From Bradyrhizobium erythrophlei (GTDB lineage: Bacteria > Pseudomonadota > Alphaproteobacteria > Rhizobiales > Xanthobacteraceae), in contig NZ_LT670818.1 in the NCBI RefSeq assembly GCF_900129505.1, forward strand, positions 6,171,001 to 6,235,000: a stretch of 64,000 nucleotides of DNA, read 5' to 3'. This document shows, in pieces, positions 33,017 through 42,942 of the stretch (position 1 is the stretch's first letter; each line of letters begins with the position of its first letter). A program made the translations under genes and the position numbers. A model generated the notes under the pieces. The model was given only the letters and a program-made list of their open reading frames with translations, made no database searches and was not told the DNA's origin.

Positions 33017-34282
33017 ATGAGGCGGGTTGTCGTCACGGGCCTCGGCATGGTGTCGCCACTTGGCTGTGGCGTCGAACCGACCTGGAAGCGCATCCTCAAC
33101 AGCGAGAGCGGTGCCAGGAAGATCGATACGTTTGACGTGTCCGATCTGACCAGCCGAATCGCCTGCGTGGTTCCGCGCGGCGACGGCTCCGACGGCACCT
33201 TCAATCCCGACCAGTGGATGGAGCCGAAGGACCAGCGCAAGGTCGACGACTTCATCATCTTCGCGATGTGCGCGGCGCGCCAGGCGCTGGACGATGCCGA
33301 TTGGCATCCGTCCACCGAAGAGGATCGCTGCGCCACCGGCACCATGATCGGCTCCGGAATCGGCGGTCTGTCCGGCATCGCCGACACCGCGCTGCTGCTC
33401 AAGGAGCGCGGGCCGCGCAAGGTATCGCCATTCTTCATTCCCGGGCGTCTGATCAATCTGGCTTCCGGCTATGTCTCGATCGAGCACGGCCTCAAGGGCC
33501 CCAACCATGCCGTGGTGACGGCATGTTCGACCGGCGCGCATGCGATCGGCGACGCCGGCCGGCTGATTGCGCTCGGCGATGCCGATGTGATGGTGGCGGG
33601 CGGAACGGAATCGCCGATCTGCCGGCTGGCGATGGCGGGGTTTTGCGCCTCGCGCGCGCTGTCGACGGGCTTCAACGAAACGCCGGAGCGGGCATCGCGG
33701 CCTTATGACAGGGACCGTGATGGTTTCGTCATGGGGGAAGGAGCCGGCGTGGTGGTGCTCGAGGAATACGAGCACGCCAGGGCGCGCGGCGCCAAGATCT
33801 ACGCCGAGGTGATCGGCTACGGTCTGTCGGGCGACGCCTATCATATCACCTCGCCATCGCCCGACGGTGACGGCGCATTCCGCAGCATGAGCGCCGCCAT
33901 GAAGCGCGCCGGGATCCGCGCCGCCGATATCGATTACATCAACGCGCACGGGACATCGACGCAGGTCGGCGACGAGATCGAACTCGGCGCGGTCGAACGG
34001 CTAATGGGCAACGCCGCCTCGAGGGTGTCGATGTCGTCGACCAAATCGTCGATCGGACATCTGTTGGGCGCGGCGGGAGCGGTGGAGACGATTTTCGGCA
34101 TCCTGGCGATTCGCGACAACATCGCTCCGCCGACGATCAATCTCGAAAATCCGTCGGTGGAAACCGCGATCGACCTCGTGCCGCAAAACCCGCGCAAGCG
34201 CGAGATCAATGTCGTGCTGTCGAATTCTTTCGGTTTCGGCGGCACCAACGCTTCCGTAATCCTGCAGCGCGTGGCCAACTGA
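33017..34282 (+). CDS. fabF: 3-oxoacyl-ACP synthase II
   Basis: 421 residues from the ATG at 33017 (MRRVVVTGLGMVSPLG). It condenses malonyl-ACP with the growing acyl-ACP. Active Cys170 in VVTACSTGAHAIG; His residues in NAHGTSTQVGDE and SIGHLLGAAGAVE. It is in the cluster after acpP, as usual. Confidence 0.97.
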   Translation: MRRVVVTGLGMVSPLGCGVEPTWKRILNSESGARKIDTFDVSDLTSRIACVVPRGDGSDGTFNPDQWMEPKDQRKVDDFIIFAMCAARQALDDADWHPSTEEDRCATGTMIGSGIGGLSGIADTALLLKERGPRKVSPFFIPGRLINLASGYVSIEHGLKGPNHAVVTACSTGAHAIGDAGRLIALGDADVMVAGGTESPICRLAMAGFCASRALSTGFNETPERASRPYDRDRDGFVMGEGAGVVVLEEYEHARARGAKIYAEVIGYGLSGDAYHITSPSPDGDGAFRSMSAAMKRAGIRAADIDYINAHGTSTQVGDEIELGAVERLMGNAASRVSMSSTKSSIGHLLGAAGAVETIFGILAIRDNIAPPTINLENPSVETAIDLVPQNPRKREINVVLSNSFGFGGTNASVILQRVAN

Positions 34283-34412
34283 CGCGCTTGCAAGAAGACT
34301 CCACCGATTCGCCGTATTCGGTGCTAAATCCTATACGCGGGCGTAGACTACCGGCAGTTCGCGGCGATCTCGCGGGGCCACGATTAAACCGAACAGGATT
34401 CAGGTTGCATCG

Positions 34413-35669
34413 ATGAGTGAGAGGCCGCCCATTTCGCCACGTAGCCCGCGCGCCGCGCTGGAGCCCGAGCAGGTTCCGCCGCCGCCGAGACGTTCGGCAC
34501 GCGCGCGCAATCCGCTCGTCGTTTTCGGCAATGCCGTCATCACCATCATTCTGGTGCTGATGATCGGCGCCGGCGCCGGATATTTCTACGGCAGGCAGAA
34601 GATCGAGGCTCCCGGTCCGTTGGCGGAGGACAAGATCGTCAACATTCCCTCGCGCGCGGGAATGACCGACATCGCCGATACGCTGCAGCGTGAGGGCGTC
34701 ATCGACAACAATCGCTGGGCGTTCATCGGCGCCGTGTTCGCGCTGAAGGCGCGCTCGGAGCTCAAGCCCGGCGAATATCTGTTTCAGAAGAACGCCAGTC
34801 TGCGTGATGTCATCGGCACCATGGTCGAAGGCAAGGTGGTGCAGCATGCCGTCACGATTCCCGAAGGCCTGACTTCCGAACAGATCATGGCCCGCCTCGC
34901 GGACAACGACATCTTTTCGGGCACGGTCCGCGAGGTGCCGCGCGAAGGCACCCTGCTGCCGGAGACCTACAAATTCCCGCGCGGCACCAACCGCGATCAG
35001 GTGATTGCGCGCATGCAGCAGGCGCAGAAGCGGGCGCTCGCGGAAATCTGGGAGCGCCGCAACCCGGATATCCCGATCAAGTCGCCGGAGCAGCTGGTGA
35101 CGCTGGCCTCGATCGTCGAGAAGGAAACCGGCAAGCCGGATGAACGCAGCCGTGTCGCAGCGGTGTTCGTCAACCGGCTGCGGCAGAAGATCAAACTGCA
35201 GTCGGACCCGACCATCATCTACGGGCTGGTCGGCGGCAAGGGGACGCTGGGCCGGCCGATCAAACGCAGCGAAATCCAGCAGCCGTCGCCCTACAACACC
35301 TATGTGGTCGAGGGCCTGCCGCCGGGCCCGATCGCCAATCCCGGCCGCGCCTCGCTCGAGGCCGCCGCCAATCCGGCGCGCACCCGCGACCTGTTCTTCG
35401 TCGCCGACGGCACCGGCGGCCACGCCTTCAGCGACACCTACGACCAGCACCAGAAGAACGTCGCCAAGCTGCGCGCGATGGAGAAGCAGATCCAGAACGA
35501 CACCGTGGAGCCGGCTGACGATCCCCCGCCGGCCGCGGCGGGCGCGCCGGCCGACACCACCCCGACCGCGACGACGACCAAGCCGGCGCCTGCGAAGAAA
35601 CCCGCGCGCGCCCCGGCCCGGCAAGGCGCCGCGCAGTCGACGGCGTCGCCGCCGGAGGTGCAGCAGTAG
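34413..35669 (+). CDS. mltG: endolytic peptidoglycan transglycosylase MltG
   Basis: 418 residues. One membrane span (about 40-58: NAVITIILVLMIGAGAGYF) after a proline-rich cytoplasmic start, then the YceG-like domain: a LysM-like part (TIPEGLTSEQIMARLADND) and the catalytic part. The catalytic Glu is Glu236 in LASIVEKETG; QSDPTIIYGL, PSPYNTYVVEGLPPGPIANPG and FVADGTGGHAFS are the family's other signatures. It cuts glycan strands to end their synthesis. The last 65 residues are a disordered Pro/Ala/Lys tail not needed for the fold. Confidence 0.95.
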   Translation: MSERPPISPRSPRAALEPEQVPPPPRRSARARNPLVVFGNAVITIILVLMIGAGAGYFYGRQKIEAPGPLAEDKIVNIPSRAGMTDIADTLQREGVIDNNRWAFIGAVFALKARSELKPGEYLFQKNASLRDVIGTMVEGKVVQHAVTIPEGLTSEQIMARLADNDIFSGTVREVPREGTLLPETYKFPRGTNRDQVIARMQQAQKRALAEIWERRNPDIPIKSPEQLVTLASIVEKETGKPDERSRVAAVFVNRLRQKIKLQSDPTIIYGLVGGKGTLGRPIKRSEIQQPSPYNTYVVEGLPPGPIANPGRASLEAAANPARTRDLFFVADGTGGHAFSDTYDQHQKNVAKLRAMEKQIQNDTVEPADDPPPAAAGAPADTTPTATTTKPAPAKKPARAPARQGAAQSTASPPEVQQ

Positions 35670-35845
35670 TCCGCCGAGGGTACGGGTTTTGGGGAGCAGC
35701 CGGCCTTGCGAAGCGCCGCTGAGCATTAATTTGCGCGCATTGGCGGCGCAAAACCGGTATCCACTTTTGCGCAATACGCGATAAGGTCGCGCCGTAACTC
35801 TTTTTGCGAATCTCACACCTTTCAACTGCCGGGGAAATTCACGCG

Positions 35846-36733
35846 ATGGCGCTGTCGAGCATGACCGGTTTTGCGCGCAGCCATGGCGCCAGCGGACCCT
35901 ACACCTTCGAATGGGAGCTGAAGTCGGTCAATGCCAAGGGCTTCGACCTGCGGATGCGGCTGCCGCCGGGATGGGACGAACTCGAAGCCTTCGCCAAGAA
36001 GCGCGCCGGCGAGGTGCTCTCGCGCGGTACCGTGTATGCCAATCTGAACGTCAAGCGTACCGGCGCGGCCTCGACGATCCGTATCAACGAGGAGGTGCTG
36101 GCCTCGATCGTGAAGGTGGCCGGTGTGCTCGCCGGCAAGATCGATGCGGTGGCGCCGAGTATCGACGGGCTCCTCGGAATCAAGGGCGTCATCGAGCTCG
36201 TCGAGCCCGAAAGCAGCGAGGAAGAAGACAAGGCGGCAAAGGGGGCGGCCGCGGCCGCGTTCGATCAGGCGCTGCTCGACCTCGTCGAGATGCGCCAGCG
36301 CGAGGGCGTGACGCTAGGGCAGATCCTGAGCCAGCGAATGGATGAGCTCGAACGCCTGGTGCAGAAGGCGGAGGCGGCTCCCGGCCGCCGGCCCGAGGCG
36401 ATCAAGGCACGGCTTGCCGAGCAGATCGCGGCGTTGCTGGAAACCTCCGATCGCTTCGACCCCGACCGGCTCAACCAGGAGGCGCTGTTGATCGCGGCCA
36501 AGGCCGACATTCGCGAGGAACTCGACCGCATCGCCTCGCATGTTTCGCAGACGCGCGAGATGATCGGCAAGGGCGGCCCGATCGGACGGCGGCTCGATTT
36601 CCTGGCGCAGGAATTCAACCGCGAGGTCAATACCTGCTGCTCCAAATCGAACGATCTTGAATTGACCAACACGGGCCTTGCGATGAAGAACGTGGTCGAG
36701 CAGTTCCGCGAACAGGTTCAGAATCTGGAGTGA
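35846..36733 (+). CDS. yicC: YicC family protein (endoribonuclease type)
   Basis: 295 residues from the ATG at 35846 (MALSSMTGFARSHG). The YicC_N opening SSMTGFAR, WELKSVNAKGFDLRMRLPPG, and the DUF1732 end (RRLDFLAQEFNREVNTCCSKSNDLELT and GLAMKNVVEQFREQVQNLE) are all present. Recent work on YicC proteins describes RNase activity; in this organism that is family inference. The gene lies three bases before gmk, so the two are coupled. Confidence 0.95.
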   Translation: MALSSMTGFARSHGASGPYTFEWELKSVNAKGFDLRMRLPPGWDELEAFAKKRAGEVLSRGTVYANLNVKRTGAASTIRINEEVLASIVKVAGVLAGKIDAVAPSIDGLLGIKGVIELVEPESSEEEDKAAKGAAAAAFDQALLDLVEMRQREGVTLGQILSQRMDELERLVQKAEAAPGRRPEAIKARLAEQIAALLETSDRFDPDRLNQEALLIAAKADIREELDRIASHVSQTREMIGKGGPIGRRLDFLAQEFNREVNTCCSKSNDLELTNTGLAMKNVVEQFREQVQNLE

Positions 36734-36736
36734 GGC

Positions 36737-37396
36737 ATGACCGCGCATGGCCACGGCTTCGACGGAGTTGAGCGGCGCGGGCTGATGTTCGTGCTGTCGT
36801 CGCCCTCGGGCGCCGGGAAGACCACGCTGTCGCGCCTGCTGATCGAACGCACCCCCGGCCTGAAGATGTCGGTGTCCGCGACCACGCGCCCGATGCGGCC
36901 GGGCGAAGTCGACGGCCGCGATTATCGCTTCATCGGCAAGGCCGAATTCGAAGCGATGGCCGAGCACGGCGATCTGCTGGAGTGGGCCACCGTGTTCGAC
37001 AACCGCTACGGCACGCCGCGCGCGCCGGTCGAGGCGGCGTTGTCGGCGGGACAGGACGTGCTGTTCGATATCGACTGGCAGGGCACCCAGCAATTGCGGG
37101 AAAAGGCGCGCGCCGATGTCGTCAGCGTCTTCATCCTGCCGCCGTCCGCCGCCGATCTTGAAAAGCGGCTGCACTCCCGGGCCCAGGATTCCGATGAGGT
37201 GATCCGCGGCCGGATGAGCCGCGCCAGCCACGAAATGAGCCATTGGGCCGAATACGATTACATCGTGATCAATCACGATATCGGCGAAGCGTTTGCCGAA
37301 GTGCAGTCGATCCTCAACGCCGAACGGCTGAAGCGCGAACGCCGTACCGGTTTGACGACGTTCGTCCGCGAGCTGCAGCGGCAGCTGAAGAAGTAG
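36737..37396 (+). CDS. gmk: guanylate kinase
   Basis: 219 residues. It phosphorylates GMP to GDP. Walker A in LSSPSGAGKTTLSRLL, TTRPMRPGEVDGRDYRFI with GMP-binding residues, and FDIDWQGTQQLREKA are the canonical blocks. The C-terminal REL(Q)RQLKK tail is typical. Confidence 0.97.
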   Translation: MTAHGHGFDGVERRGLMFVLSSPSGAGKTTLSRLLIERTPGLKMSVSATTRPMRPGEVDGRDYRFIGKAEFEAMAEHGDLLEWATVFDNRYGTPRAPVEAALSAGQDVLFDIDWQGTQQLREKARADVVSVFILPPSAADLEKRLHSRAQDSDEVIRGRMSRASHEMSHWAEYDYIVINHDIGEAFAEVQSILNAERLKRERRTGLTTFVRELQRQLKK

Positions 37397-37406
37397 ACGG
37401 GTGCTT

Positions 37407-37518
37407 GATCATGATCCGATCGGATCATGATCGCGTCTCTTAGTTTGAGCATGATCTCCGAGCAAACACTTCGCGTTTGTCGAGGGAAAACCGCTACCAA
37501 CTTTTCCGGATCATGCTC
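37407..37518. repeat. palindromic repeat elements after gmk
   Basis: First, a perfect 26-base palindrome GATCATGATCCGA/TCGGATCATGATC (37407-37432). Second, a longer hairpin-forming element from GAGCATGATCTCCG (37447) to CCGGATCATGCTC (37518), with GTTTGTCGAGGGAAAACCG in the centre. The second is a common Bradyrhizobium/Rhodopseudomonas intergenic element (GAGCATGATCCGGAAAAGT class, recalled). Its last base is the final base of the next gene's stop codon on the minus strand. It could also act as the terminator of gmk. Confidence 0.8.
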
Positions 37519-38498
37519 TAGCTGCGCGCCCGCTTTGAAATCTGCGCGTAGAAATCGGCGACCCTGTCGTTCGGCTCGGCGACCTGATCGAGGTCGCGCG
37601 GGAAGGGGCGTCGAGGGACGACATCGTCGTCCGAGTGAGCCGGCAGCCTGATGTTGTCGTTGTCCATCGATTCCCAGATCTGGTTCCGGCGCACGCGCTG
37701 GCGCGCCGTGCGCCGCGCCCCGCCGAATTTGAGGACGAGGCTGGCGGTGATGCCGGCGAGCGCCAGCGCGCCGCTCATCACAGCCAGCAGCACCGGGAGC
37801 GAAGCGGGCAGGCCTTGCGAGGAATCCGCCGTAGCGAGCGGAACCGCGGCCGCCGCGGGCGGCGGAGCGGCCGCGGTTGCATCCGATGGCGCTGAATCGG
37901 ATTGCGGCGTAGCTGACTGCGACGAATCCGATGGCGGCGAATCGGATGGCGACGCCGATTGCATGTTCGGGGCTTGTTGCATATTCGCGGCTTGCATGTT
38001 CGCGGCCACTTGATCTGCCGGCGCTGGCGGACTGGCCGTCGAACCCGCGGCCGGGGAATCGGGCCAGCGCGAGGCGACAACCGACTGCGGTGCGTCCGCG
38101 CCCGCGGCGTTATCTGGGCTCGCCGCCGGATTGGCTGGCATCGCCGGAGCGTCGTTGTGCCCCGGCGGTTCGATGCTCGTCTGCTGCGGCCATTCGGCAC
38201 GGGCGTCAGCGACCGAACGCTGCATTGGCGCGGCGGCAACCGGCTTTGCCGCAGCGGAGGAATTGGGCTCGGCGGTCTGCGATAGCTTTTCGCCTTCACC
38301 CCGCAGATACCAGCAATGGCGTTTGGTGCCGTGCTCGATGCGATAGTACCAATGGCTGCCTTCGGGCGTCTCGTTCTTCGGAGCGGCAAGGCAATCGTCC
38401 GCCGCGCGCGCCGCGTCATGCGTGACGGACGCGAGAGCGGCGACCGCGAGCGCGCTGACGAAGATTGCGGAGACGAATTTCGCGGCTCTGTCTGGCAT
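37518..38498 (-). CDS. secreted protein with CWY motif and C-terminal membrane helix
   Basis: 326 residues from the ATG at 38498 (MPDRAAKFVSAIFVSALAV), after GGAGGGGCAC. Signal peptide to about residue 33. Then DDCLAAPKNETPEGSHWYYR followed by KRHCWYLRGEGEKLSQ: Cys, a GSHWYYR segment and a CWY triplet. A long Ala/Gln/Asp/Pro/Ser region follows, with repeats such as QAANMQQAPNMQSASPSDSP, a hydrophobic helix near 245-265 (PVLLAVMSGALALAGITASL), and a basic tail (ARRTAROORVRRN in part). The motif recurs in the secreted protein at 55.9 kb. Function unknown. Confidence 0.65.
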   Translation of the reverse strand: MPDRAAKFVSAIFVSALAVAALASVTHDAARAADDCLAAPKNETPEGSHWYYRIEHGTKRHCWYLRGEGEKLSQTAEPNSSAAAKPVAAAPMQRSVADARAEWPQQTSIEPPGHNDAPAMPANPAASPDNAAGADAPQSVVASRWPDSPAAGSTASPPAPADQVAANMQAANMQQAPNMQSASPSDSPPSDSSQSATPQSDSAPSDATAAAPPPAAAAVPLATADSSQGLPASLPVLLAVMSGALALAGITASLVLKFGGARRTARQRVRRNQIWESMDNDNIRLPAHSDDDVVPRRPFPRDLDQVAEPNDRVADFYAQISKRARS

Positions 38499-38711
38499 GT
38501 GCCCCTCCGGTGATGATACGCGACACTTCACGGGCCATATCTCCGCAAAGACTTGGGTCGCAATGAGCCGCAATTCCGGAACGGGTAGGGTTTAATTTGG
38601 GCCTGCATTTGCGGCCGTAACGCCCCATATCGGACCAAAAGACAGCGGTTGTTTGTCATTGTTTGGATGACGTCCACTTTCCGGCGCAGCCCGGCCTTTT
38701 CCAGCGCAGGG

Positions 38712-39929
38712 TCAGTCGCTCGCGAGCACGTCGCTGAACAGCACGTAGCGCTGGCCATCGAAGCGCACCAGCCGCATCTGCTTGATCGGACGCAGATCGG
38801 TCGGGCTGGTCTTGAGACGGATCCCCGGCAGCAGCAGCGGCAGCTCCATGTCCAGGTGTGAGGCCTGCTTCATGATGTTCTCGCGCGTGAGATTGTCGCC
38901 GCACTGCTTGAGCAGTTGCACCACCGCGTAACCGATGTTGTAGCCATAGGGCGCGTAGTAGTCGCTCTTGCTGATGCGCGGATTGTATTTGTCCATCCAC
39001 ACGTTCCAGGCTTGCATCCGCGGATCGTCCCGCCATTGCGGGTCGGCCGGATCCTTCTGGTAGGCCGCGGAGATGATGCCCTTTGCGGCCTCGAACCCGG
39101 CCGGCTTGATCGCGCCCGCGATCGACGAACCGACGCTGACCACGAATTCCTGCGGATGCCAGTCGATGTCATAGGCCTTGCGAATGGCTTGCGCAGAGAA
39201 TTTGGGGATCGTGACGATGAAGAACACGTCGGCGCCGGACGTCTTCAGCGAGACCACCTGAGAATCGACGGTCGGGTCGGTGGTGTTGTAGCTTTGCGTC
39301 GACACGATCATCGTCGACGCCTTGTCGCCGAGTCCGCGTTTGAAGCCGAGCAGATAGTCGCGGCCGAGATCGTCGTTCTGCGCCAGGATACCGATCTTGG
39401 CATCGGGTTTCGCAGACAGGATGTACCTGGCGTAGATCTCGCCTTCCGACGCGTAATGCGGCGTCCAGCTCATTGTCCACGGATAATGCTCGGGGTCGTT
39501 GAAGACGGTCGCGCCGGTGCCGATGAACAGATGCGGCACCTGCTTCTGGTTGATGTATTTCACCACGGCCATGTTGGTCGCGGTGCCGACCGGATTGACC
39601 AGAAACAGCACTTCGTCGCTTTCGATCAGGCGCCGGATCTGCTCCACCGTCTTGGGCGGGCTGTAGGCGTCGTCCAGGCTGATGAAGTTGATCTTGCGGC
39701 CGTTGACCCCGCCCTGGTCGTTGATCATCGCGAAATAGGCGGTAGCGGAGACCGCGCCGGCCGAATAGGCCGACGCCGGGCCGCTATAGGGCGTGGTGGT
39801 GCCGATCTTGATTTCGGTGTCGCTGGCGCCCGGACTGTATTGCTTCTGTGCCGGGGCCGGCGTCGCGGCCAGGCTCAGCGCGAGCGCCGCGATGGCGGCG
39901 AGAGCAGAACGATTCCTCCAACAAGCCAT
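38712..39929 (-). CDS. ABC transporter substrate-binding protein, branched-chain/organic ligand type
   Basis: 405 residues from the ATG at 39929, preceded by GGGAGGACGTA. Signal peptide ends near PAPAQKQ. The mature part is a type I periplasmic binding protein: SDTEIKIGTTTPYSGPASAY, VNGRKINFISLDDAYSPPKT, HLFIGTGATVFNDPEHY, GRDYLLGFKRGLGD. It captures a small ligand in the periplasm. No permease or ATPase gene lies next to it, so it is an orphan. A zinc alcohol dehydrogenase follows in the upstream direction on the same strand. Confidence 0.88.
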   Translation of the reverse strand: MACWRNRSALAAIAALALSLAATPAPAQKQYSPGASDTEIKIGTTTPYSGPASAYSAGAVSATAYFAMINDQGGVNGRKINFISLDDAYSPPKTVEQIRRLIESDEVLFLVNPVGTATNMAVVKYINQKQVPHLFIGTGATVFNDPEHYPWTMSWTPHYASEGEIYARYILSAKPDAKIGILAQNDDLGRDYLLGFKRGLGDKASTMIVSTQSYNTTDPTVDSQVVSLKTSGADVFFIVTIPKFSAQAIRKAYDIDWHPQEFVVSVGSSIAGAIKPAGFEAAKGIISAAYQKDPADPQWRDDPRMQAWNVWMDKYNPRISKSDYYAPYGYNIGYAVVQLLKQCGDNLTRENIMKQASHLDMELPLLLPGIRLKTSPTDLRPIKQMRLVRFDGQRYVLFSDVLASD

Positions 39930-40000
39930 TACGTCCTCCCTGTCAAGCGAGGCTACATGGCACTCCGCCTCTTTTGGCGAGGCTTATAAAATGCGCTGCC

Positions 40001-41059
40001 TCAGTTCTTCAGCACGATGCGCCCGACGACTTTGCCGGCGCGCAATTCATCGATCCATTTTTGGACGTCGCCCATCGGTTCTTCCTTCATGGGGGTCGGC
40101 TTGATCTTGCCGGCTCGCGCCAGCGCCATCAGCTCATGCGCTTCGGCCAGCGTACCGACCATGAAACCCTCGATCGTCATGCGCTTGTAGATCCACTGTA
40201 CCATGGGCAGGCTGAAATTACCGCCCATTAATCCGGACACCACGATCTTGCCGCCGCGGGCGATCACCGAGACCGCGAACGCCATCGACTTCTCGTTGCC
40301 GGCGAAATCGACGATCTCGTCGAACCCGCCTTCGGTCTCCTTGATGATGCGTTTGACCACGTCGGCTTCGGAAGGATCATAGGCGACGGCGGCGCCGTTC
40401 TTGAGCGCCGCCTCGCGCGCGGCCGGGCTCAGATCCGCGACCGAGATTTTCTGCTTGAACATCGCCTGCGCGAACGAAAGGCCCATCATGCCGACACCGC
40501 CAAGCCCGATCAGCAAGAGGTTGCGTTGCCGCGGCCGGTCGACCAGCCGCTTCAGCGCGCCGTAGGCGGTCACGCCCGAGCACATCAGCGTCGCCGCCTG
40601 ATTGACCGGCAGCGGATCGTAATCCAGCAAATATTTCGCGTCCGGCACCAGTACGTGGCTGGCGAAACCGCCGTCGATGGAGACACCGAGAAAACGCTGC
40701 TTGAGACAGAGGTTCTCGTCGCCATTGGCGCAGTCGCGGCACTGGCCGCAGCCGATCCAGGGAAATACCGCCTTCTTCTTGTCGATCAGGTCCTTCGAAG
40801 CGTCGGGGCCGACTTCCTCGACGACGCCGGCGATCTCGTGGCCCAGCGTGAACGGCAGCGTCATGCCGCGGGTGGTATCGAGCCGCTTGCCGCCGCCGAG
40901 ATCGGCATAGCCGTCCTGGATGTGCAGGTCGGAATGGCACAGCCCGCAGCGCTCGATGCGGACCAGGACTTCCCTGGCGGCAGGCTTCGGCGTGTCGATG
41001 ATGGTCTCACACAATGGCGCATCGAATTTGACCAGTGATTGACGTCGCATCAGCGCCAT
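40001..41059 (-). CDS. zinc-dependent alcohol dehydrogenase
   Basis: 352 residues. The catalytic Zn ligands start in RCGLCHSDLHIQDG; GHEIAGVVEEVG is the medium-chain signature; the four structural Cys lie in CGQCRDCANGDENLC; the NAD fold is in LLLIGLGGVGMMGLSFAQ. It oxidises an alcohol or aldehyde with NAD. Two features are family-typical but the substrate is not deducible. It may share an operon with rsmA, whose stop is 12 bases before this gene's start. Confidence 0.93.
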   Translation of the reverse strand: MALMRRQSLVKFDAPLCETIIDTPKPAAREVLVRIERCGLCHSDLHIQDGYADLGGGKRLDTTRGMTLPFTLGHEIAGVVEEVGPDASKDLIDKKKAVFPWIGCGQCRDCANGDENLCLKQRFLGVSIDGGFASHVLVPDAKYLLDYDPLPVNQAATLMCSGVTAYGALKRLVDRPRQRNLLLIGLGGVGMMGLSFAQAMFKQKISVADLSPAAREAALKNGAAVAYDPSEADVVKRIIKETEGGFDEIVDFAGNEKSMAFAVSVIARGGKIVVSGLMGGNFSLPMVQWIYKRMTIEGFMVGTLAEAHELMALARAGKIKPTPMKEEPMGDVQKWIDELRAGKVVGRIVLKN

Positions 41060-41071
41060 GGTGATTCTCTC

Positions 41072-41938
41072 CTAAGGCACGTTCGATTTTGTGGTTCGTA
41101 TATCGGTCAATTCGCGGGCCATGGCAACAAAGCCGGAGACCGGAATGGTCTCGGCGCGGCGCGTCGGATCGACATCCGCCGCCGCGGCCAGCTGGGCCGG
41201 GTCGACGCCGAGCGATTTGAGGCTCTGCCGCAGCATTTTCCGCCGCTGCCCGAACGCGGCGGCGGCAACCCGTTCGAGCGCCTTGCGGTCGCACGGCGCC
41301 GGCGCGGTGCGCGGCACCAATCGCACCACGGAAGAGGTGACCTTGGGTTGCGGCACGAAGGCGGCCGGCGAAATGTCGAACAGGATCTTGGTCTCGGCGC
41401 GCCAGTTGGCGAGCACCGCCAGCCGTCCATAGGCTTCGTCATCCTCGCGCGCGACGATGCGCTCGGCCACCTCGCGCTGAAACATCAGGACCATCATGTC
41501 GTACCATGGCGGCCACGGTTCGATCGACAGCCAGTCGATCAGGAGCGCGGTGGCGATATTGTAGGGCAGGTTGGCGACGATCTTTGCCTTGGTGGCGCCG
41601 ATCAGCGGCCGCGGATCGAAATGCTGCGCGTCGGCACAGACGATCTCCAGGCGTCCCGGATATCGCCTGGAAATATCTTCGAGCGCCGGAAGGGCGCGCT
41701 GGTCGCGCTCGACCGCGATGACGTGCCGCGCCCCCAGTGCCAACAGCGCGCGCGTCAGCCCGCCCGGACCGGGGCCGACCTCGACGATCGTGGCATCTTC
41801 CAGCGGGCCCGCGGCGCGCGCGATCCGCGCGGTGAGGTTGAGGTCCAGCAGGAAGTTCTGGCCCAGCGATTTGCGGGCGGACAGGGCGTGCTGGCGAATG
41901 ACCTCGCGAAGCGGCGGAAGGTCGTCGATCGCGCTCAT
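41072..41938 (-). CDS. rsmA: 16S rRNA dimethyladenosine transferase
   Basis: 288 residues. RsmA (KsgA) dimethylates A1518 and A1519 of 16S rRNA. The SAM motif is [16 protein letters not shown]; the NLPY motif is in [28 protein letters not shown] [19 protein letters not shown] and PPKV-like [14 protein letters not shown] are also present. It overlaps the end of pdxA by 4 bases. Confidence 0.96.
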   Translation of the reverse strand: MSAIDDLPPLREVIRQHALSARKSLGQNFLLDLNLTARIARAAGPLEDATIVEVGPGPGGLTRALLALGARHVIAVERDQRALPALEDISRRYPGRLEIVCADAQHFDPRPLIGATKAKIVANLPYNIATALLIDWLSIEPWPPWYDMMVLMFQREVAERIVAREDDEAYGRLAVLANWRAETKILFDISPAAFVPQPKVTSSVVRLVPRTAPAPCDRKALERVAAAAFGQRRKMLRQSLKSLGVDPAQLAAAADVDPTRRAETIPVSGFVAMARELTDIRTTKSNVP

Positions 41939-42939
41939 GCGCCCTGCATCGCCGCCATGCGGTCGGCGAGCCGCAACGCCGCGACCAGGCTGGACGGATT
42001 GGCCTTGCCGGTTCCGGCGATGTCGAACGCCGTGCCGTGATCGGGCGAGGTGCGAATGAACGGCAATCCAAGCGTGACGTTGACGGCGTCGTCGAAAGCC
42101 AGCGTCTTGATCGGGATCAGCGCCTGATCGTGATACATGCAGATCGCGCAGTCATAGGTTTTGCGTGCGGCTTCGTGGAACATGGTGTCCGCCGGCAGCG
42201 GTCCGTGAACCGCGATGCCTTCTCTGCGCAGGATTTCGACGGCGGGCGCCACCAGGGTCTGGTCCTCGGTGCCGAGCGTGCCGTCTTCGCCGGCGTGCGG
42301 ATTGAGGCCGGATACCGCCAGCCGCGGATTGGCGAGGCCGAAGCGGGCCTTCAAATCCGCGACCGCGATGCGGGCGGTCGTAACGATCAGTTCGCTCGTC
42401 AGCTGCGCGATCGCCTCACGCAGCGCCAGATGGATGGTCACGGGAACGACGGCGAGGACAGGCGACCACAGCATCATCACCGGCTGCGGCGTGTGGCCGC
42501 CGGTCGCCGCCAGTTCGGCGAGAAACTCGGTATGGCCGGGATGCCGGAAGCCTGCGCGGTAGAGAACGCTCTTGGCAATCGGATTGGTGACGACCGCGCT
42601 GGCCCGTCCGGCCGCGACGTCGCTGACGGCCTGACGGATGGAGGCGATGGCGGCGTCCGCGCTGCTGTGGTCGGGCTGGCCCGGCTGCGCCGTCGCGGGG
42701 TGGCCGGTGGCCACCACCGGCAAGACGTCGGGGAATGCAGCAAGTGCGTCCTCGGCGCGAATTTCGGCGATCGCAACGGTGAGCCCGAGCAGCTTTGCGC
42801 GGTGCCTGTGAAAGTCGGGATCGCCGAGCAGGTAAAAGGCGGGGAGTTTCAGTTCAGTCCGGCGCAGCCACGCCGCGAGGGTGATGTCGGGCCCGATGCC
42901 CGCGGGTTCGCCTGAAGTCAGCGCGAGCGGCTTTGCCAT
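41935..42939 (-). CDS. pdxA: 4-hydroxythreonine-4-phosphate dehydrogenase
   Basis: 334 residues. It oxidises 4-phosphohydroxy-L-threonine in vitamin B6 synthesis. [15 protein letters not shown] starts the chain; [49 protein letters not shown] and [15 protein letters not shown] carry the metal and substrate residues. Co-located with rsmA and surA, as often. Confidence 0.95.
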   Translation of the reverse strand: MAKPLALTSGEPAGIGPDITLAAWLRRTELKLPAFYLLGDPDFHRHRAKLLGLTVAIAEIRAEDALAAFPDVLPVVATGHPATAQPGQPDHSSADAAIASIRQAVSDVAAGRASAVVTNPIAKSVLYRAGFRHPGHTEFLAELAATGGHTPQPVMMLWSPVLAVVPVTIHLALREAIAQLTSELIVTTARIAVADLKARFGLANPRLAVSGLNPHAGEDGTLGTEDQTLVAPAVEILRREGIAVHGPLPADTMFHEAARKTYDCAICMYHDQALIPIKTLAFDDAVNVTLGLPFIRTSPDHGTAFDIAGTGKANPSSLVAALRLADRMAAMQGA

Positions 42940-42942
42940 GCG

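Noticed and set aside
32447..33949. 500-codon minus-strand frame opposite acpP/fabF
   Set aside because: Antisense of acpP and fabF, with no recognisable protein features.
34206..35825. 539-codon minus-strand frame opposite mltG
   Set aside because: Its low-complexity Arg/Gly/Leu composition is the mirror of the mltG codons and no family fits.
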